Part shown: piece after piece, positions 1 to 8,082 of the stretch | How the letters are laid out: each line of letters starts with the position of its first letter | How positions within the stretch are numbered: position 1 is the stretch's first letter | Assembly: GCA_028278625.1 (NCBI GenBank) | Contig: JANQDY010000031.1 | Coordinates: 1-40,762 of the forward strand | DNA: 40,762 nucleotides | Direction of reading: 5' to 3' | Origin: Thermodesulfobacteriota bacterium | GTDB lineage: Bacteria > Desulfobacterota > DSM-4660 > Desulfatiglandales > Desulfatiglandaceae | Notes under the pieces: model-generated | Seen by the model: only the letters and a program-made list of their open reading frames with translations | Told to the model about the DNA's origin: nothing | Database searches by the model: none | Translations under genes and position numbers: made by a program

Positions 1-989
1 ACGCCGGGAAGTTGTTCCGCCCTTTGATAGTATCGTTCAAAATCTTTGCCGAACGATCTGATATCATTATGGAATATGGTGCATGTGGCATCGGGGTCAT
101 GATCTTTTGTGAGAATCACCTGTTTCTGGGTATAGGTGCAGCATACCCCGGAACAGTAGCTGTTATCCCCTTCGGTAACACGACGGGATCCCACACATTG
201 AATCCAGGCCAGTTTTTTCGGATGTTTCTCATCGGAGGCCCGAAGAACCTTCCCTTCGTAGGGTCCGGTTGAGGAAAGGAGCCGTTCATAGTCCATGCTG
301 GTGACGACGTTCTCAAATTCCCTGTACCGGTACTCCTTTTTTACCTGGGGATCATACGGTTTGATGCCGGATGAAAGGAGGATGGCGCCCACATTGACGG
401 TGACTTTCTCAGGCTTCTGGGTCAGATCAATGGCGTCGTTCTGGCAAACACCTTCGCAGATGCGGCATTTCTTCTCTTTGAGATAAATGCAGCTTTCATC
501 AATATAGGCCACCAGGGGAATGGCCTGAGAAAAATAGACGTGGGTCGCTTTGTTCTGGCTGATGCCCTGATTGAAGGGATCCGGATACTCTACGGGACAG
601 TATTCCACGCAGGTGGTGCAGCCGGTGCATTTCTCTTCAATGATATATCTCGGTTTCTTGATAAGGGTTACCTGGAAATCTCCTGTACTCCCTTCCACGC
701 GATCCACTTCGGTATATGTCAGTACCTCTATGTTTGGGTGCCGGCCGACCTCGACCAGTTTCGGTGAAAGGATTCACATGGAGCAGTCATTGGTGGGAAA
801 GGTTTTGTCGAGCTGGGCCATGTGGCCGCCGATGCTCGGTGCCTCCTCCACCAGGTAGACCTTGAAGCCGGCGGTGGCCAGGTCCAAGGATGCCTGAATA
901 CCGCTCACGCCGCCGCCCACGACCATCACATCGCCGAAATCGCTGTCCGTGAAACCTTTGCAAAGCTGTTCAATTTGTTCTTTTTCCAA
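1..989 (-). CDS. bamE: HdrA-like flavoprotein, BamE-type, selenocysteine-containing (3' end beyond window)
   Basis: Likely electron-transfer flavoprotein subunit of the class II benzoyl-CoA reductase complex, by homology to heterodisulfide reductase subunit A and by position after bamBCD. Start is TTG at 989, with AAGGA nine bases upstream and a stop just before it. Residues 18-50 form an FAD-binding fold (GGGVSG ... GG). The frame reaches TGA at codon 72, in the context N-D-C-S-M-stop. Translation then continues open for 257 codons to the window edge with strongly HdrA-like sequence: [10 protein letters not shown], a ferredoxin motif C-x2-C-x2-C-x3-CP at about 121-131, and C-x2-C-x3-C at about 175-182. 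The UGA sits where relatives carry Cys (CSMC), so it is read as selenocysteine, not a stop. Selenocysteine in HdrA of methanogens and Deltaproteobacteria is known. The remaining subunits presumably lie to the left. A truncated pseudogene is the alternative, but the conserved downstream frame argues against it. Confidence 0.88.
745..776 (-). promoter_or_regulatory. Candidate bacterial SECIS element immediately downstream of the UGA
   Basis: In the mRNA, CCGA (positions 13-16 counted from the U of UGA) can pair with UCGG (29-32). An inner CU/AG pairing closes an apical loop GGUCG. The loop GGU lies 20-22 bases from the UGA, nearly the same distance as the GGUC loop of the Escherichia coli fdhF SECIS. 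The stem is short with an internal bulge, and the structure was folded by eye only. Confidence 0.55.
774..776 (-). other. In-frame UGA read as selenocysteine (residue 72 of HdrA-like protein)
   Basis: The triplet is TGA on the minus strand, three residues after Cys69 in N-D-C-S-M-U-I-L-S-P. HdrA homologues have Cys at this place. The reading frame on both sides encodes one continuous HdrA-type protein. Recoding is therefore the simplest reading. Confidence 0.87.
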
Positions 990-1022
990 TTCTCTATGTC
1001 CTTATGAAAGTATAAAGGTTCA

Positions 1023-2174
1023 CTACAAAGCTTCCTCTATGATCTCCGTAATGTCTTTTACTTCTATTTTTTCATCCGCACCCATGGTCACCCGGCTGTC
1101 CTCGAACATGGTAATGCAGTAGGGACAGGCGGTTGCCAGCACTTGGGAATCGAGGGCAACGGCCTGATCGATTCTCAAGTCTCCGAACCTTTCCCCTTTC
1201 TGGGTCTCCATCCAGACCCTGCCGCCCCCGCCGCCGCAGCAAAGGCTGTCGATCCGCGTATCGGGCATTTCCACCAGTTCCAGTCCGGGGATTTTCTCTA
1301 AAATATCGCGGGGTTCGTCAAAGATGCCGTTGTGCCGGCCCAGATAACAGGGATCATGGTATGTGATTCTTTTGGGATACTCACCCGAGAAGGTAAGCCT
1401 TCCTTCTTTCAGAAGCTCGGAAATATACTCCGTGATGTGGATGACCTCAAAATTCACCATGAACTGGGAGTACTCGTTCTTGAAAGTATGGTAGCAGTGG
1501 GGCGATGTGACCAGGATTCTCTTAACCCCGTTATCGATGAAGGTCTTGATGTTTTCTTTGGCAAGGCGCTTGAAAAGCTCTTCATCCCCGGTTTTTCGAA
1601 TGCTCTCGCCGCAGCAGTTCTCTTTTTCACCCAGAATGCCGAAATCGACCCCTGCCCGGTTGAGGATTTTCGCCGTGGCCACGGCAACCTTCTTGGCCCG
1701 GGGGTCGAAGCTGGGATAGCAGCCCGGAAAATAGAGGATTTCCATCTCCTCGGAAAAGGTCTTGACCGATTGGCCCTTTGCCCATTGGCCGCGGTTTTTC
1801 CGCTCTTCCCCCAGGGGATTCCCTTCACCGATGAGACTTCCGCTGGCGGTCCGGACAGGTTTGACCGAGGCGGGAAAGACGCCGTATTCCGTGGCGACCC
1901 GTCTTAGGGCCACCCCCGATTCAATCTGCTGAACGTCCCTGGGGCAGTGCTGGGGGCACCTGCCGCAGGTGGTGCAGAGCCACATCTCTTCGCTTTCAAT
2001 CTCCGTAAAACCGAAAGTTGCCTGTCGTACCAGTTTGCGCATGCTGAAGGGCCTCACCCTGTTCCAGGGACAGACCGTATCGCACAAACCGCATTGGAAG
2101 CATCTCTTAAAAGCGTCACCACCGCTCTCTTTGATGACATCAACGATCTCTTTGTAATCGGCTACACTCTCCAC
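1023..2174 (-). CDS. bamD: HdrD-like iron-sulfur protein, BamD-type
   Basis: Predicted cytoplasmic electron carrier between the BamC/BamB module and the HdrA-like subunit. The 383-residue protein has an N-terminal pair of 4Fe-4S motifs: C-F-Q-C-G-L-C with downstream CPW near residues 25-36, and C-T-T-C-G-R-C with CP near 67-77. These are followed by two CCG domains: FPGC ... NCCGE in the middle and DPCYLGR ... LCCGGGGG toward the C-terminus. CCG domains bind the unusual iron-sulfur clusters of HdrB/HdrD. Start is taken as GTG at 2174. The Shine-Dalgarno is weak, with AAAGGA about 14 bases upstream. It lies 29 bases after bamC and 33 bases before the HdrA-like gene, so it is cotranscribed. A generic glycolate-oxidase-type or HdrD-like oxidoreductase is the alternative, but the neighbours favour BamD. 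Confidence 0.82.
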   Translation of the reverse strand: MESVADYKEIVDVIKESGGDAFKRCFQCGLCDTVCPWNRVRPFSMRKLVRQATFGFTEIESEEMWLCTTCGRCPQHCPRDVQQIESGVALRRVATEYGVFPASVKPVRTASGSLIGEGNPLGEERKNRGQWAKGQSVKTFSEEMEILYFPGCYPSFDPRAKKVAVATAKILNRAGVDFGILGEKENCCGESIRKTGDEELFKRLAKENIKTFIDNGVKRILVTSPHCYHTFKNEYSQFMVNFEVIHITEYISELLKEGRLTFSGEYPKRITYHDPCYLGRHNGIFDEPRDILEKIPGLELVEMPDTRIDSLCCGGGGGRVWMETQKGERFGDLRIDQAVALDSQVLATACPYCITMFEDSRVTMGADEKIEVKDITEIIEEAL

Positions 2175-2203
2175 TGTTCTTTCTCGATCCTTTTGTTACG
2201 GGT

Positions 2204-2743
2204 TTAGCCTTTCTTGGACTGGTTCATTCGTGCCACGGTCTCCATGATTTTGTCGAGCCCGTATTCATCCGCCAGGGCCTGAAGGCCGATCTCCATCTCT
2301 TCGGGACCTTCCTCCTCATCAACTTCCTCTTCCCTTTCTTCATAGGAAAGGGCGTCTACCAGGCACCATTTAACGCACAGGGGTTCATCTTCGCCTTCAC
2401 ACATGTCGCATTTAAGGGGAAGGCCCGAGTCCGGTTCTTTGAAATCGTCTCTGGAAGGGCAGGCGGCCCTGCAGAAAGCGCATTCTTCGTATTCTTTTCC
2501 ATCAATGATATATTTGTCCCGGCCCGCGCATTCGGCCGCCGTGTATTCGCCGGCGTAAACCGGAACATAGATGTCTTTCAGCGGGTGGCGGTTGACGCTG
2601 ATACGGGATCTTGCAGGATTGTTGCTGCTGTATTTGGGTGCTGCGTGAAAAGCGGAGCAGATGACTTCGCAGGCCCTGCAGCCGTTACATTTATCGGCAT
2701 CCACTTTGATGGTTTTAATGATTTTCTTCTTTTTCTCTCCCAC
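2204..2743 (-). CDS. bamC: Ferredoxin-like 4Fe-4S protein, BamC-type
   Basis: Small electron-transfer subunit of 179 residues, expected to pass electrons to the tungsten subunit BamB. It has three cysteine groups: C-x2-C-x2-C-x3-C (about 18-28), C-x2-C-x3-C (about 88-95) and C-x2-C-x6-C-x3-C (about 112-125). This fits several 4Fe-4S clusters, as in the HycB/ferredoxin family. The tail after residue 135 is very acidic, with a Glu-rich run. Start is GTG at 2743, chosen because AGGAGG lies eight bases upstream inside the end of bamB; the stop of bamB is at 2746, so the genes are translationally tight. Gene order catalytic AOR, ferredoxin, HdrD, HdrA matches bamBCDE of Geobacter metallireducens. 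Confidence 0.83.
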   Translation of the reverse strand: MGEKKKKIIKTIKVDADKCNGCRACEVICSAFHAAPKYSSNNPARSRISVNRHPLKDIYVPVYAGEYTAAECAGRDKYIIDGKEYEECAFCRAACPSRDDFKEPDSGLPLKCDMCEGEDEPLCVKWCLVDALSYEEREEEVDEEEGPEEMEIGLQALADEYGLDKIMETVARMNQSKKG

Positions 2744-2745
2744 GA

Positions 2746-4755
2746 CTACACCTCCTTCTCTTTGTCCGTCGAGGTCTCATCGGAAGGTGCATCACCATTT
2801 TCATTGTAGACCCCTCTCTTTTCGAGATCTTCATACACGTAATCGAGACCCAGATCGTGCAAAGACGCCTCGGTCGGGATTCCCTGCTCGTTCCATCCCT
2901 TATACTGGTAGTAGGTGTCCAGGAGCTCCTTTTCAAGCTCCGGAAATCGCTTTTTCCAGTGGTTTGCAGGCGGCGCGTCATCCTTTCGTCTCATGCCCCT
3001 TCGAATGTTAATGGCCCTGATCAACGTCCGGTATCGTTTGGCGGCCTTGGTGAGGGTCTCTTCATCCATTGGGACGCCGGCCCCGGCTGTAATGAATTTG
3101 GGGTAATTGTGGATATGGTAGGGCGGTTTGAGCGGAAATGAAGAGAGTCCCGCGCACATTCCCAAGGCATCATCGATATAGTGCATCCGCTCCTGCCAGT
3201 CCACGATGTCGCAGCACATCTCAGGGGTCGGGTAATAGGGGATGGAGTTGTCGCCCCTAAGCTCCCAATCGATGAAATACTGCTTGAATTTATCGTCGGG
3301 TACCTGGAACCAGTCTTCCGTAAACTTTATCCGGTGTTCCTTTTTGGGAAAGGGTGCCTGGGGAAACTGGCCCTCGATCTGAGTGATGTTGATCTTTTCA
3401 CCGGTAGAATACATGAGGAAATAGATGGGGTTCAGCATGGAGAGTTTCAGCGGCAGCTGTTCGTGTTTTTTGATGGTATTGTGGGCGAACGCCTCGGCCC
3501 CGTTGCCGATCTCCTTGGCGGCCCAGTAGGTGCCGTTGGCCAGCACGTCCCCGATCCCTTCCCGCCGAACGATCTTTTCGAGCAGGTAGTAGAATCTCCC
3601 TTCATTGTCTTCCGGCATATCCGGAAAGTCCTTGTCGGTCAGTATCCCTTCTTCAAGGAGTTCCAGGGCAAAGGCCATGACCTGGGGTGCCGAAAACCCG
3701 TCGAGGCCGTATTCCGTGGCGCTCTGGGCGATACCGAGACCGAATTCCAGATCGCTCAAGGCCGCCATGGTGTAGGTCAGTTTGGTGAAACATTTCATCA
3801 TGTAGGTCGGTTTTCCCGGCGGGGAGATGGTGGCGCCGCAGGTCATGGGGCAGTTGAAACAGCTGATGAGCCGTGTTCGCATGTCTTCCATGGTCTGGGT
3901 CCATTCCCGAGCGATTTCTTCGGTCCAGAATTCTTTTCGGCGAAGGCGCGAGTTTCCCCACATGAAGTTTTCCGTGTGCCATTTTTCGTCGTGAACCTTC
4001 ATTTCCTGGGGTGATCCCAGACCCGCAAGAATCGGCATCACGCCCCGAATGGGATTTTCGTTCCTGAATTGGATATATTCCATCACTTCATGGCAGAGTT
4101 CCAGGAATTTGGGGGGATCCGCCAGATTAATGTCTTTGGTCCCGCGAACGACGATCGCCTTGACCCCTTTGTCCCCCATGACGGCACCGATGCCGCCGCG
4201 GCTGGCGCTGGAACGGCCCTGTTCGATGGAGGCGAAAAAGACCCGGTTTTCACCGGCCAGGCCGATGGCCGCCACTTGTGCTTTCGGTTCATTCAATTCC
4301 TTGCGCAGCAGTTCGGCCGTCTCAACGGAGCCTTTGCCCTGCAGGTGAGCGGCATCCCGGATTTCCACCTTATCGTCTTTTATATAGATATAGACCAGAT
4401 TGGGCGATTTGCCCCGAAGGACCACTTTGTCGTAGCCCGCGTACTTCAACTCGGGGGCCCAAAACCCGCCCATCATTGAAAAGGCCATCAGTTTGGTCTG
4501 CGGTGAAATGGTGCTCACGATGGTACGGTTGCAACCGGTGGCGGGCGTGCCGCAAAGGAGCCCGGCGCCGAAAATCAGGAGATTTTCGGGTGAAAATGCG
4601 TCAGCTTCAGGAGGAACTCGGTCCCACAACAGTTTGGCGTTGGTTCCCAGACCTCCGAGATAGAGTTCGGTTTCCTTGGGATCCGTCGCCACCTTCTCAA
4701 TGCTGCCTCGGGATAGATCAATTTCTAAATTAAACCCAGTTTCTGCGTACCTCAT
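2746..4755 (-). CDS. bamB: Tungsten aldehyde:ferredoxin oxidoreductase family protein, BamB-type benzoyl-CoA reductase catalytic subunit
   Basis: Likely the active-site subunit of ATP-independent class II benzoyl-CoA reductase, which dearomatises benzoyl-CoA to the cyclic dienoyl-CoA. At 669 residues it is close to the roughly 650 of BamB. The N-terminal AOR domain (residues 5-205) has the GGLGTNAKLL pterin-binding start, and SSASRGGIGAVMG lies near 185-197. The 4Fe-4S ligands are visible as Cys299, Cys302 and Cys306 (C-x2-C-x3-C) plus Cys534 in the D-D-A-L-G-M-C motif typical of AOR enzymes. Start ATG 4755 follows a purine-rich GAAGGGGA. It is the first gene of the operon, with promoter at 4887-4915. 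Other AOR family members act on aldehydes; the bamCDE-like neighbours favour an aryl-CoA reductase, though the exact acyl-CoA substrate cannot be read. Confidence 0.82.
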   Translation of the reverse strand: MRYAETGFNLEIDLSRGSIEKVATDPKETELYLGGLGTNAKLLWDRVPPEADAFSPENLLIFGAGLLCGTPATGCNRTIVSTISPQTKLMAFSMMGGFWAPELKYAGYDKVVLRGKSPNLVYIYIKDDKVEIRDAAHLQGKGSVETAELLRKELNEPKAQVAAIGLAGENRVFFASIEQGRSSASRGGIGAVMGDKGVKAIVVRGTKDINLADPPKFLELCHEVMEYIQFRNENPIRGVMPILAGLGSPQEMKVHDEKWHTENFMWGNSRLRRKEFWTEEIAREWTQTMEDMRTRLISCFNCPMTCGATISPPGKPTYMMKCFTKLTYTMAALSDLEFGLGIAQSATEYGLDGFSAPQVMAFALELLEEGILTDKDFPDMPEDNEGRFYYLLEKIVRREGIGDVLANGTYWAAKEIGNGAEAFAHNTIKKHEQLPLKLSMLNPIYFLMYSTGEKINITQIEGQFPQAPFPKKEHRIKFTEDWFQVPDDKFKQYFIDWELRGDNSIPYYPTPEMCCDIVDWQERMHYIDDALGMCAGLSSFPLKPPYHIHNYPKFITAGAGVPMDEETLTKAAKRYRTLIRAINIRRGMRRKDDAPPANHWKKRFPELEKELLDTYYQYKGWNEQGIPTEASLHDLGLDYVYEDLEKRGVYNENGDAPSDETSTDKEKEV

Positions 4756-4886
4756 CTTTTTCCCCTTCTACAATTCCCCGAATTCATCATTTAGGAATTC
4801 CGAGGTTGGTAACCTTTTGAAACCATGAAAGAAAACGCCATTCTTCATGAGATGGTCTTCGAAAAGCGTCTGCCTAGAATGACTAC

Positions 4887-4915
4887 AATATAGCTGTATC
4901 GTAACTATCCGTCAA
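4887..4915 (-). promoter_or_regulatory. Sigma-70-type promoter of the bam operon
   Basis: On the minus strand, TTGACG (4915-4910), a 17-base spacer, then TATATT (4892-4887). Predicted start is near 4880, giving a leader of about 125 bases before bamB. The leader contains a small inverted repeat AGGTT-GGT-AACCT at 4803-4815 and a GGAATTCC palindrome nearby. No known riboswitch was recognised. Confidence 0.6.
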
Positions 4916-4976
4916 GGAAAAAAATGGTGTGTTCTTAAAAAGCGGCTGGGTTTTTCAAGGTGAGATCTTTTGTGCT

Positions 4977-6488
4977 TCAGGGGCCGGTGACCACTTCCAC
5001 CTGGGCTTCGGCGTATCCGCCCCGGGCTGAGAGTCCCTGGGTCCTCAGGCGAGGCACCAGTTGGCTGGCCTTGGACCAGTCTTCTCCCAGATCGGCGGGG
5101 AAATCCAGTTGGGATTCGGCCGCAACCACCCACACCCGGTCCGTGCCGTAAGGCTCGGTTACCACTAGGTCATAGGAGCAGCCATCCTCCGGAAGGATGA
5201 TGGGAACATTGGGCTCGGGCATGACGCCGCACCGCCCGCCGCGTGCCAACCGGCCGTCTTCGCCCACCGGGTATAAAAGAATGGCATTCCCTTTGGGGTC
5301 CAGATCAAAGAGATAGAGGAATGCCGGACGGTTCAGGCGGATAACGAATTTAATATGTTCTCCGTTCCGGTAAAGGGGTCGGGCTTCGCCGCGGGTCGTG
5401 GTCAGTTCCACGTGCAGGCCGTCCTTTGAAATGGCGCCGGCGGACGGGTGGGGCGAGGAATCCCGGTTGTCCGGCTTTTCCGCGGGGGGCTCAAGCAGGT
5501 ACCCGGGAAAGAGATGGGAAGGTACATCGGCCGAGGCAGCGGTGAACTGCTGTCCCTGCCGGTCTTTGATGCGGAGGCGGACTTCCACCTTATTCTCGTG
5601 AAGCCAGGCGCTTCCCTTCATTTCGCCGTCGGCTTTCAGGAGATCGGCGGTCAGGCTCGTGGATTCTTCGGATTTGGCGGTGACCACCGGTTTAAAAGCT
5701 CTTGTGCCGCGGGTTCTGAGACTGGCCACGGAGACCCCTTTCAGGGCTTCCTGCTGGTCCAGGGGGAGAAACATGCGGCTTTCCGCAAGGGCAGGTCGAA
5801 TCCATCCCGCCAAATAGGGCCCCAGATCATCACTGCACGGTTTTCCCTTGATCTGAAAATCGCTCAAATGAACGGTTTGACGGGCCGGATTGATGGCGTT
5901 GTTCTCCAGTTTCCGCACCAAATATCGGGCCCATGTTTCACGGTCCGGTGTCAGGGATTCCTTGTCGATGGTATTGAGAGGGACGCTCCTTGAGGCCGAT
6001 GCCGCCGCTTCGGGACCGCTTTGTCCCATCTTCATCACCTTTAAATCGATCCTGAGCGCATCTCCATGTTTCTGCCATGTTCCCTGAAGGATCATGGCGT
6101 TTTCCGTATCAGCCCCCGGTAACAGTATCCGGCATCCCCTCCGTTTCATTTCGGTAATCAGTTTGCCGCGCAGTTGAATGGCCAGTGGAAGGCTCAGGCG
6201 GCTTCGGGATTCGTAGAGATCCTTTGCGCTGATGAGGATGGGCCGGCCCCGCAGGCTGCCCTGTTCCACCAGTTCCTCTGCCAGGTTGGATATGGCTTCA
6301 TCCAGGTTTTTGGCCGATGTATGGGAGGAGGAAGACTTGGTGTCCCGGGAACCGCCGCTTAAAGCTTCAAGGGTTTCCTCCCCAAAGGTTGCCAATGGAA
6401 AAAGGAAAAACAGGAGGACGGCCACCGGCACCAAAAGATGGCGCGTTGTTCGGGGCTGGATCTTATGGAGCGCTTCTTTGGGCTGCAT
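4977..6488 (-). CDS. Secreted DUF4384 domain protein with FlgO-like N-terminal region
   Basis: Function unknown; predicted exported. The first 37 residues form a signal peptide: basic N-terminus, then LLVPVAVLLFFLFPLATFG. No lipobox cysteine is seen. Residues about 60-180 resemble the FlgO-type domain (predicted alpha/beta region with L-A-E-E-L and I-L-I-S-A-K-D). Residues about 370-470 fit DUF4384: L-Y-R-N-G-E-x-I-K-F, F-L-Y-L-F-D-L-D-P-K-G, L-L-Y-P. That domain often accompanies secreted or envelope regulatory proteins in Deltaproteobacteria. Start ATG 6488 has AGAGGC upstream. It is 33 bases downstream of the isochorismatase-like gene and probably shares its transcript. No terminator hairpin was seen between its stop and the bam promoter, so read-through into the bam leader is possible. 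Confidence 0.65.
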   Translation of the reverse strand: MQPKEALHKIQPRTTRHLLVPVAVLLFFLFPLATFGEETLEALSGGSRDTKSSSSHTSAKNLDEAISNLAEELVEQGSLRGRPILISAKDLYESRSRLSLPLAIQLRGKLITEMKRRGCRILLPGADTENAMILQGTWQKHGDALRIDLKVMKMGQSGPEAAASASRSVPLNTIDKESLTPDRETWARYLVRKLENNAINPARQTVHLSDFQIKGKPCSDDLGPYLAGWIRPALAESRMFLPLDQQEALKGVSVASLRTRGTRAFKPVVTAKSEESTSLTADLLKADGEMKGSAWLHENKVEVRLRIKDRQGQQFTAASADVPSHLFPGYLLEPPAEKPDNRDSSPHPSAGAISKDGLHVELTTTRGEARPLYRNGEHIKFVIRLNRPAFLYLFDLDPKGNAILLYPVGEDGRLARGGRCGVMPEPNVPIILPEDGCSYDLVVTEPYGTDRVWVVAAESQLDFPADLGEDWSKASQLVPRLRTQGLSARGGYAEAQVEVVTGP

Positions 6489-6521
6489 GCGCTTGCCTCT
6501 GGAGACAGGTCAGGATGGTTA

Positions 6522-7073
6522 CTATTTGATTGTCTTCAAGAGCGCTTTGAATTCAGGTGTTCCCGCCTGTTTCAGGATTTGAAAAATAACGGTCTCGGTG
6601 GAGGTGATGGTGGCGCCGGCTTCCTGCATGAGAGAGAGGCCGATTCGCCAGTTGTCTTCTGTTCTGGAATCGACGGCGTGATGGGGAACCTGGACCACGA
6701 ACCCCCGTTCCAAAAGGGAGACACATGTCTGAAACACGCACACATGGGCTTCAACACCCGTGAGAATGATATTTTGGAGCCCATGTTTTTCAAGGGTTTC
6801 GTTGAACGCGTTAACATCGCAGCAGTTGAAATGAATCTTCTCCATGGGGCTGTAATCCATGAGAGATTCCTGCACAACGGGAAGGGTGGGACCCAGGTGT
6901 TTGGGGTTCTGTTCCGTTACGATTACCGGCAGTTCAAAAACCCGGGCCAGGTCGAGCAGCTTGTTGACCCTATCGACCACACGCTCTTTCTGGCCCATGA
7001 CACCCATGAGCTTTTCCTGCACGTCTACGATGACAAGACCTGTATTTTCTTTGTTTAGAAGTGAGATAGCCAT
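6522..7073 (-). CDS. Isochorismatase-family cysteine hydrolase
   Basis: Small cytoplasmic hydrolase of 183 residues, YcaC-like subfamily; the substrate is not known from sequence. The catalytic triad of the family is visible: Asp in IVDVQ near residue 17, Lys in M-E-K-I-H near 79, and Cys in GVEAHVCVFQT near 112. The cis-peptide region GVEAHVC is standard. It is the first gene of a two-gene unit with the DUF4384 protein. The start at ATG 7073 cannot move far downstream, because the next in-frame Met lies after the catalytic Asp. The predicted transcription start is only about three bases upstream, which implies a leaderless message. Confidence 0.82.
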   Translation of the reverse strand: MAISLLNKENTGLVIVDVQEKLMGVMGQKERVVDRVNKLLDLARVFELPVIVTEQNPKHLGPTLPVVQESLMDYSPMEKIHFNCCDVNAFNETLEKHGLQNIILTGVEAHVCVFQTCVSLLERGFVVQVPHHAVDSRTEDNWRIGLSLMQEAGATITSTETVIFQILKQAGTPEFKALLKTIK

Positions 7074-7082
7074 AATGAGGGG

Positions 7083-7112
7083 ATTATAAAGGCGCGTTTA
7101 ACCGGCTGTCAA
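7083..7112 (-). promoter_or_regulatory. Consensus sigma-70 promoter giving a leaderless transcript
   Basis: On the minus strand, TTGACA (7112-7107), an 18-base spacer, then TATAAT (7088-7083). Both hexamers match consensus exactly. The expected start point near 7076 is only about three bases before the ATG at 7073, leaving no room for a ribosome binding site. Confidence 0.75.
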
Positions 7113-7232
7113 GTGCAACCTTTGGCTTCTAAAAAAAATGAGCCCTAAGGTAAGGAAGAGAAGAAAAACTTTAGGTTCATCGGAAAAATATGTTAAAACC
7201 ATTGCGTATGACCGTAAGGGAGGCAAGAGGAG

Positions 7233-8021
7233 ATGAGAAAGGAACAATCGCTTACCCCCGAAGCACTGCGGGCATTGATCCGAAACGGAGAGTGGCAAAC
7301 CCCTACCACCGGGCTCGCACCCGGCTATCTTCAGGGGAACCTGGTCATGCTGCCTGAAGAGGCTGCCTTCTCATTTCTGCTCTTCTGCATACGAAATCCA
7401 AAACCCTGTCCTGTTCTGGATGTCTTGGAACCGGGCGTATGGGAGCCAAACATCGCTTCAGGGGCGGATCTTCGAACCGATCTTCCCAAATACCGGATTT
7501 ATCGAAACGGCGAATTCAAAGAGGAAACCACCGACGTCACCGGGTTTGCGCAGGATGATCTGGTCAGCTTTCTTTTTGGTTGCAGTTTTTCCTTTGAGAG
7601 TGCCCTGTTAAGCGCGGGTGTCCCCGTCCGAAACCTGGAAGAAGGGCGTAATGTGAGCATGTATATTACCAATCGTCCTTGTATTCCGGCAGGACCCTTT
7701 GCCTCACCCCTGGTGGTGAGCATGCGGCCCATGAAACGGGATCAAGCCATCCGCGCCGTCCAGGTGACCACGAGATTTCATTTGACCCACGGGGCTCCGG
7801 TCCACATGGGATCGCCGGAAGAAATCGGCATAAAAAGTCTTGAGGAGCCCGATTTTGGAGATCCCGTTACGATTCTTGACGACGAAATTCCCGTATTCTG
7901 GGCATGTGGGGTCACCACCACGCTGGCAGCCGTTTCCACTGATTTGCCCCTGGTGATTACCCATGCACCAGGGCATATGTTTGTTTCGGATCTGAGGGAT
8001 GAGACCCTCACATTGCTTTGA
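7233..8021 (+). CDS. DUF1445 / YcsI-like putative hydro-lyase (D-glutamate cyclase-like family)
   Basis: Cytoplasmic enzyme-like protein of 262 residues, the usual length of the family. Family-like stretches are A-L-R-A-L-I-R near the N-terminus, A-P-G-Y-L-Q-G-N-L near 29-37, the central D-L-V-S-F-L-F-G-C-S-F-S-F-E-S-A-L, the N-R-P-C-I-P-A-G-P-F segment, and the C-terminal T-H-A-P-G-H-M-F. Bacterial members are annotated as putative hydro-lyases, and the human relative DGLUCY is a D-glutamate cyclase; the reaction here is uncertain. The start is supported by GGGAGG nine bases before ATG. It is divergent from the isochorismatase-like gene and 61 bases upstream of the ABC importer operon, and may be cotranscribed with it. 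Confidence 0.75.
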   Translation: MRKEQSLTPEALRALIRNGEWQTPTTGLAPGYLQGNLVMLPEEAAFSFLLFCIRNPKPCPVLDVLEPGVWEPNIASGADLRTDLPKYRIYRNGEFKEETTDVTGFAQDDLVSFLFGCSFSFESALLSAGVPVRNLEEGRNVSMYITNRPCIPAGPFASPLVVSMRPMKRDQAIRAVQVTTRFHLTHGAPVHMGSPEEIGIKSLEEPDFGDPVTILDDEIPVFWACGVTTTLAAVSTDLPLVITHAPGHMFVSDLRDETLTLL

Positions 8022-8082
8022 TAGTATTTTTTAAAACCTTAAACAACGGGCCCCGGCCCCAAAAAAAAGGAGGTATTATCAA

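Noticed and set aside
774..989. Independent 71-residue protein or HdrA pseudogene ending at the TGA
   Set aside because: The same frame continues for 257 codons with conserved HdrA sequence and ferredoxin motifs, so selenocysteine recoding explains it better than a broken gene.
3181..4014. 277-codon open frame on the plus strand opposite bamB
   Set aside because: It is antisense to a clear AOR-family gene, has no recognisable domain, and reflects the skewed third-position composition of the real gene.
8048..8064. GC-rich inverted repeat before the binding-protein gene as a terminator
   Set aside because: The stem is short with a two-base loop, and on the plus strand it is followed by an A run, not T, so it would not terminate the plus-strand transcript.
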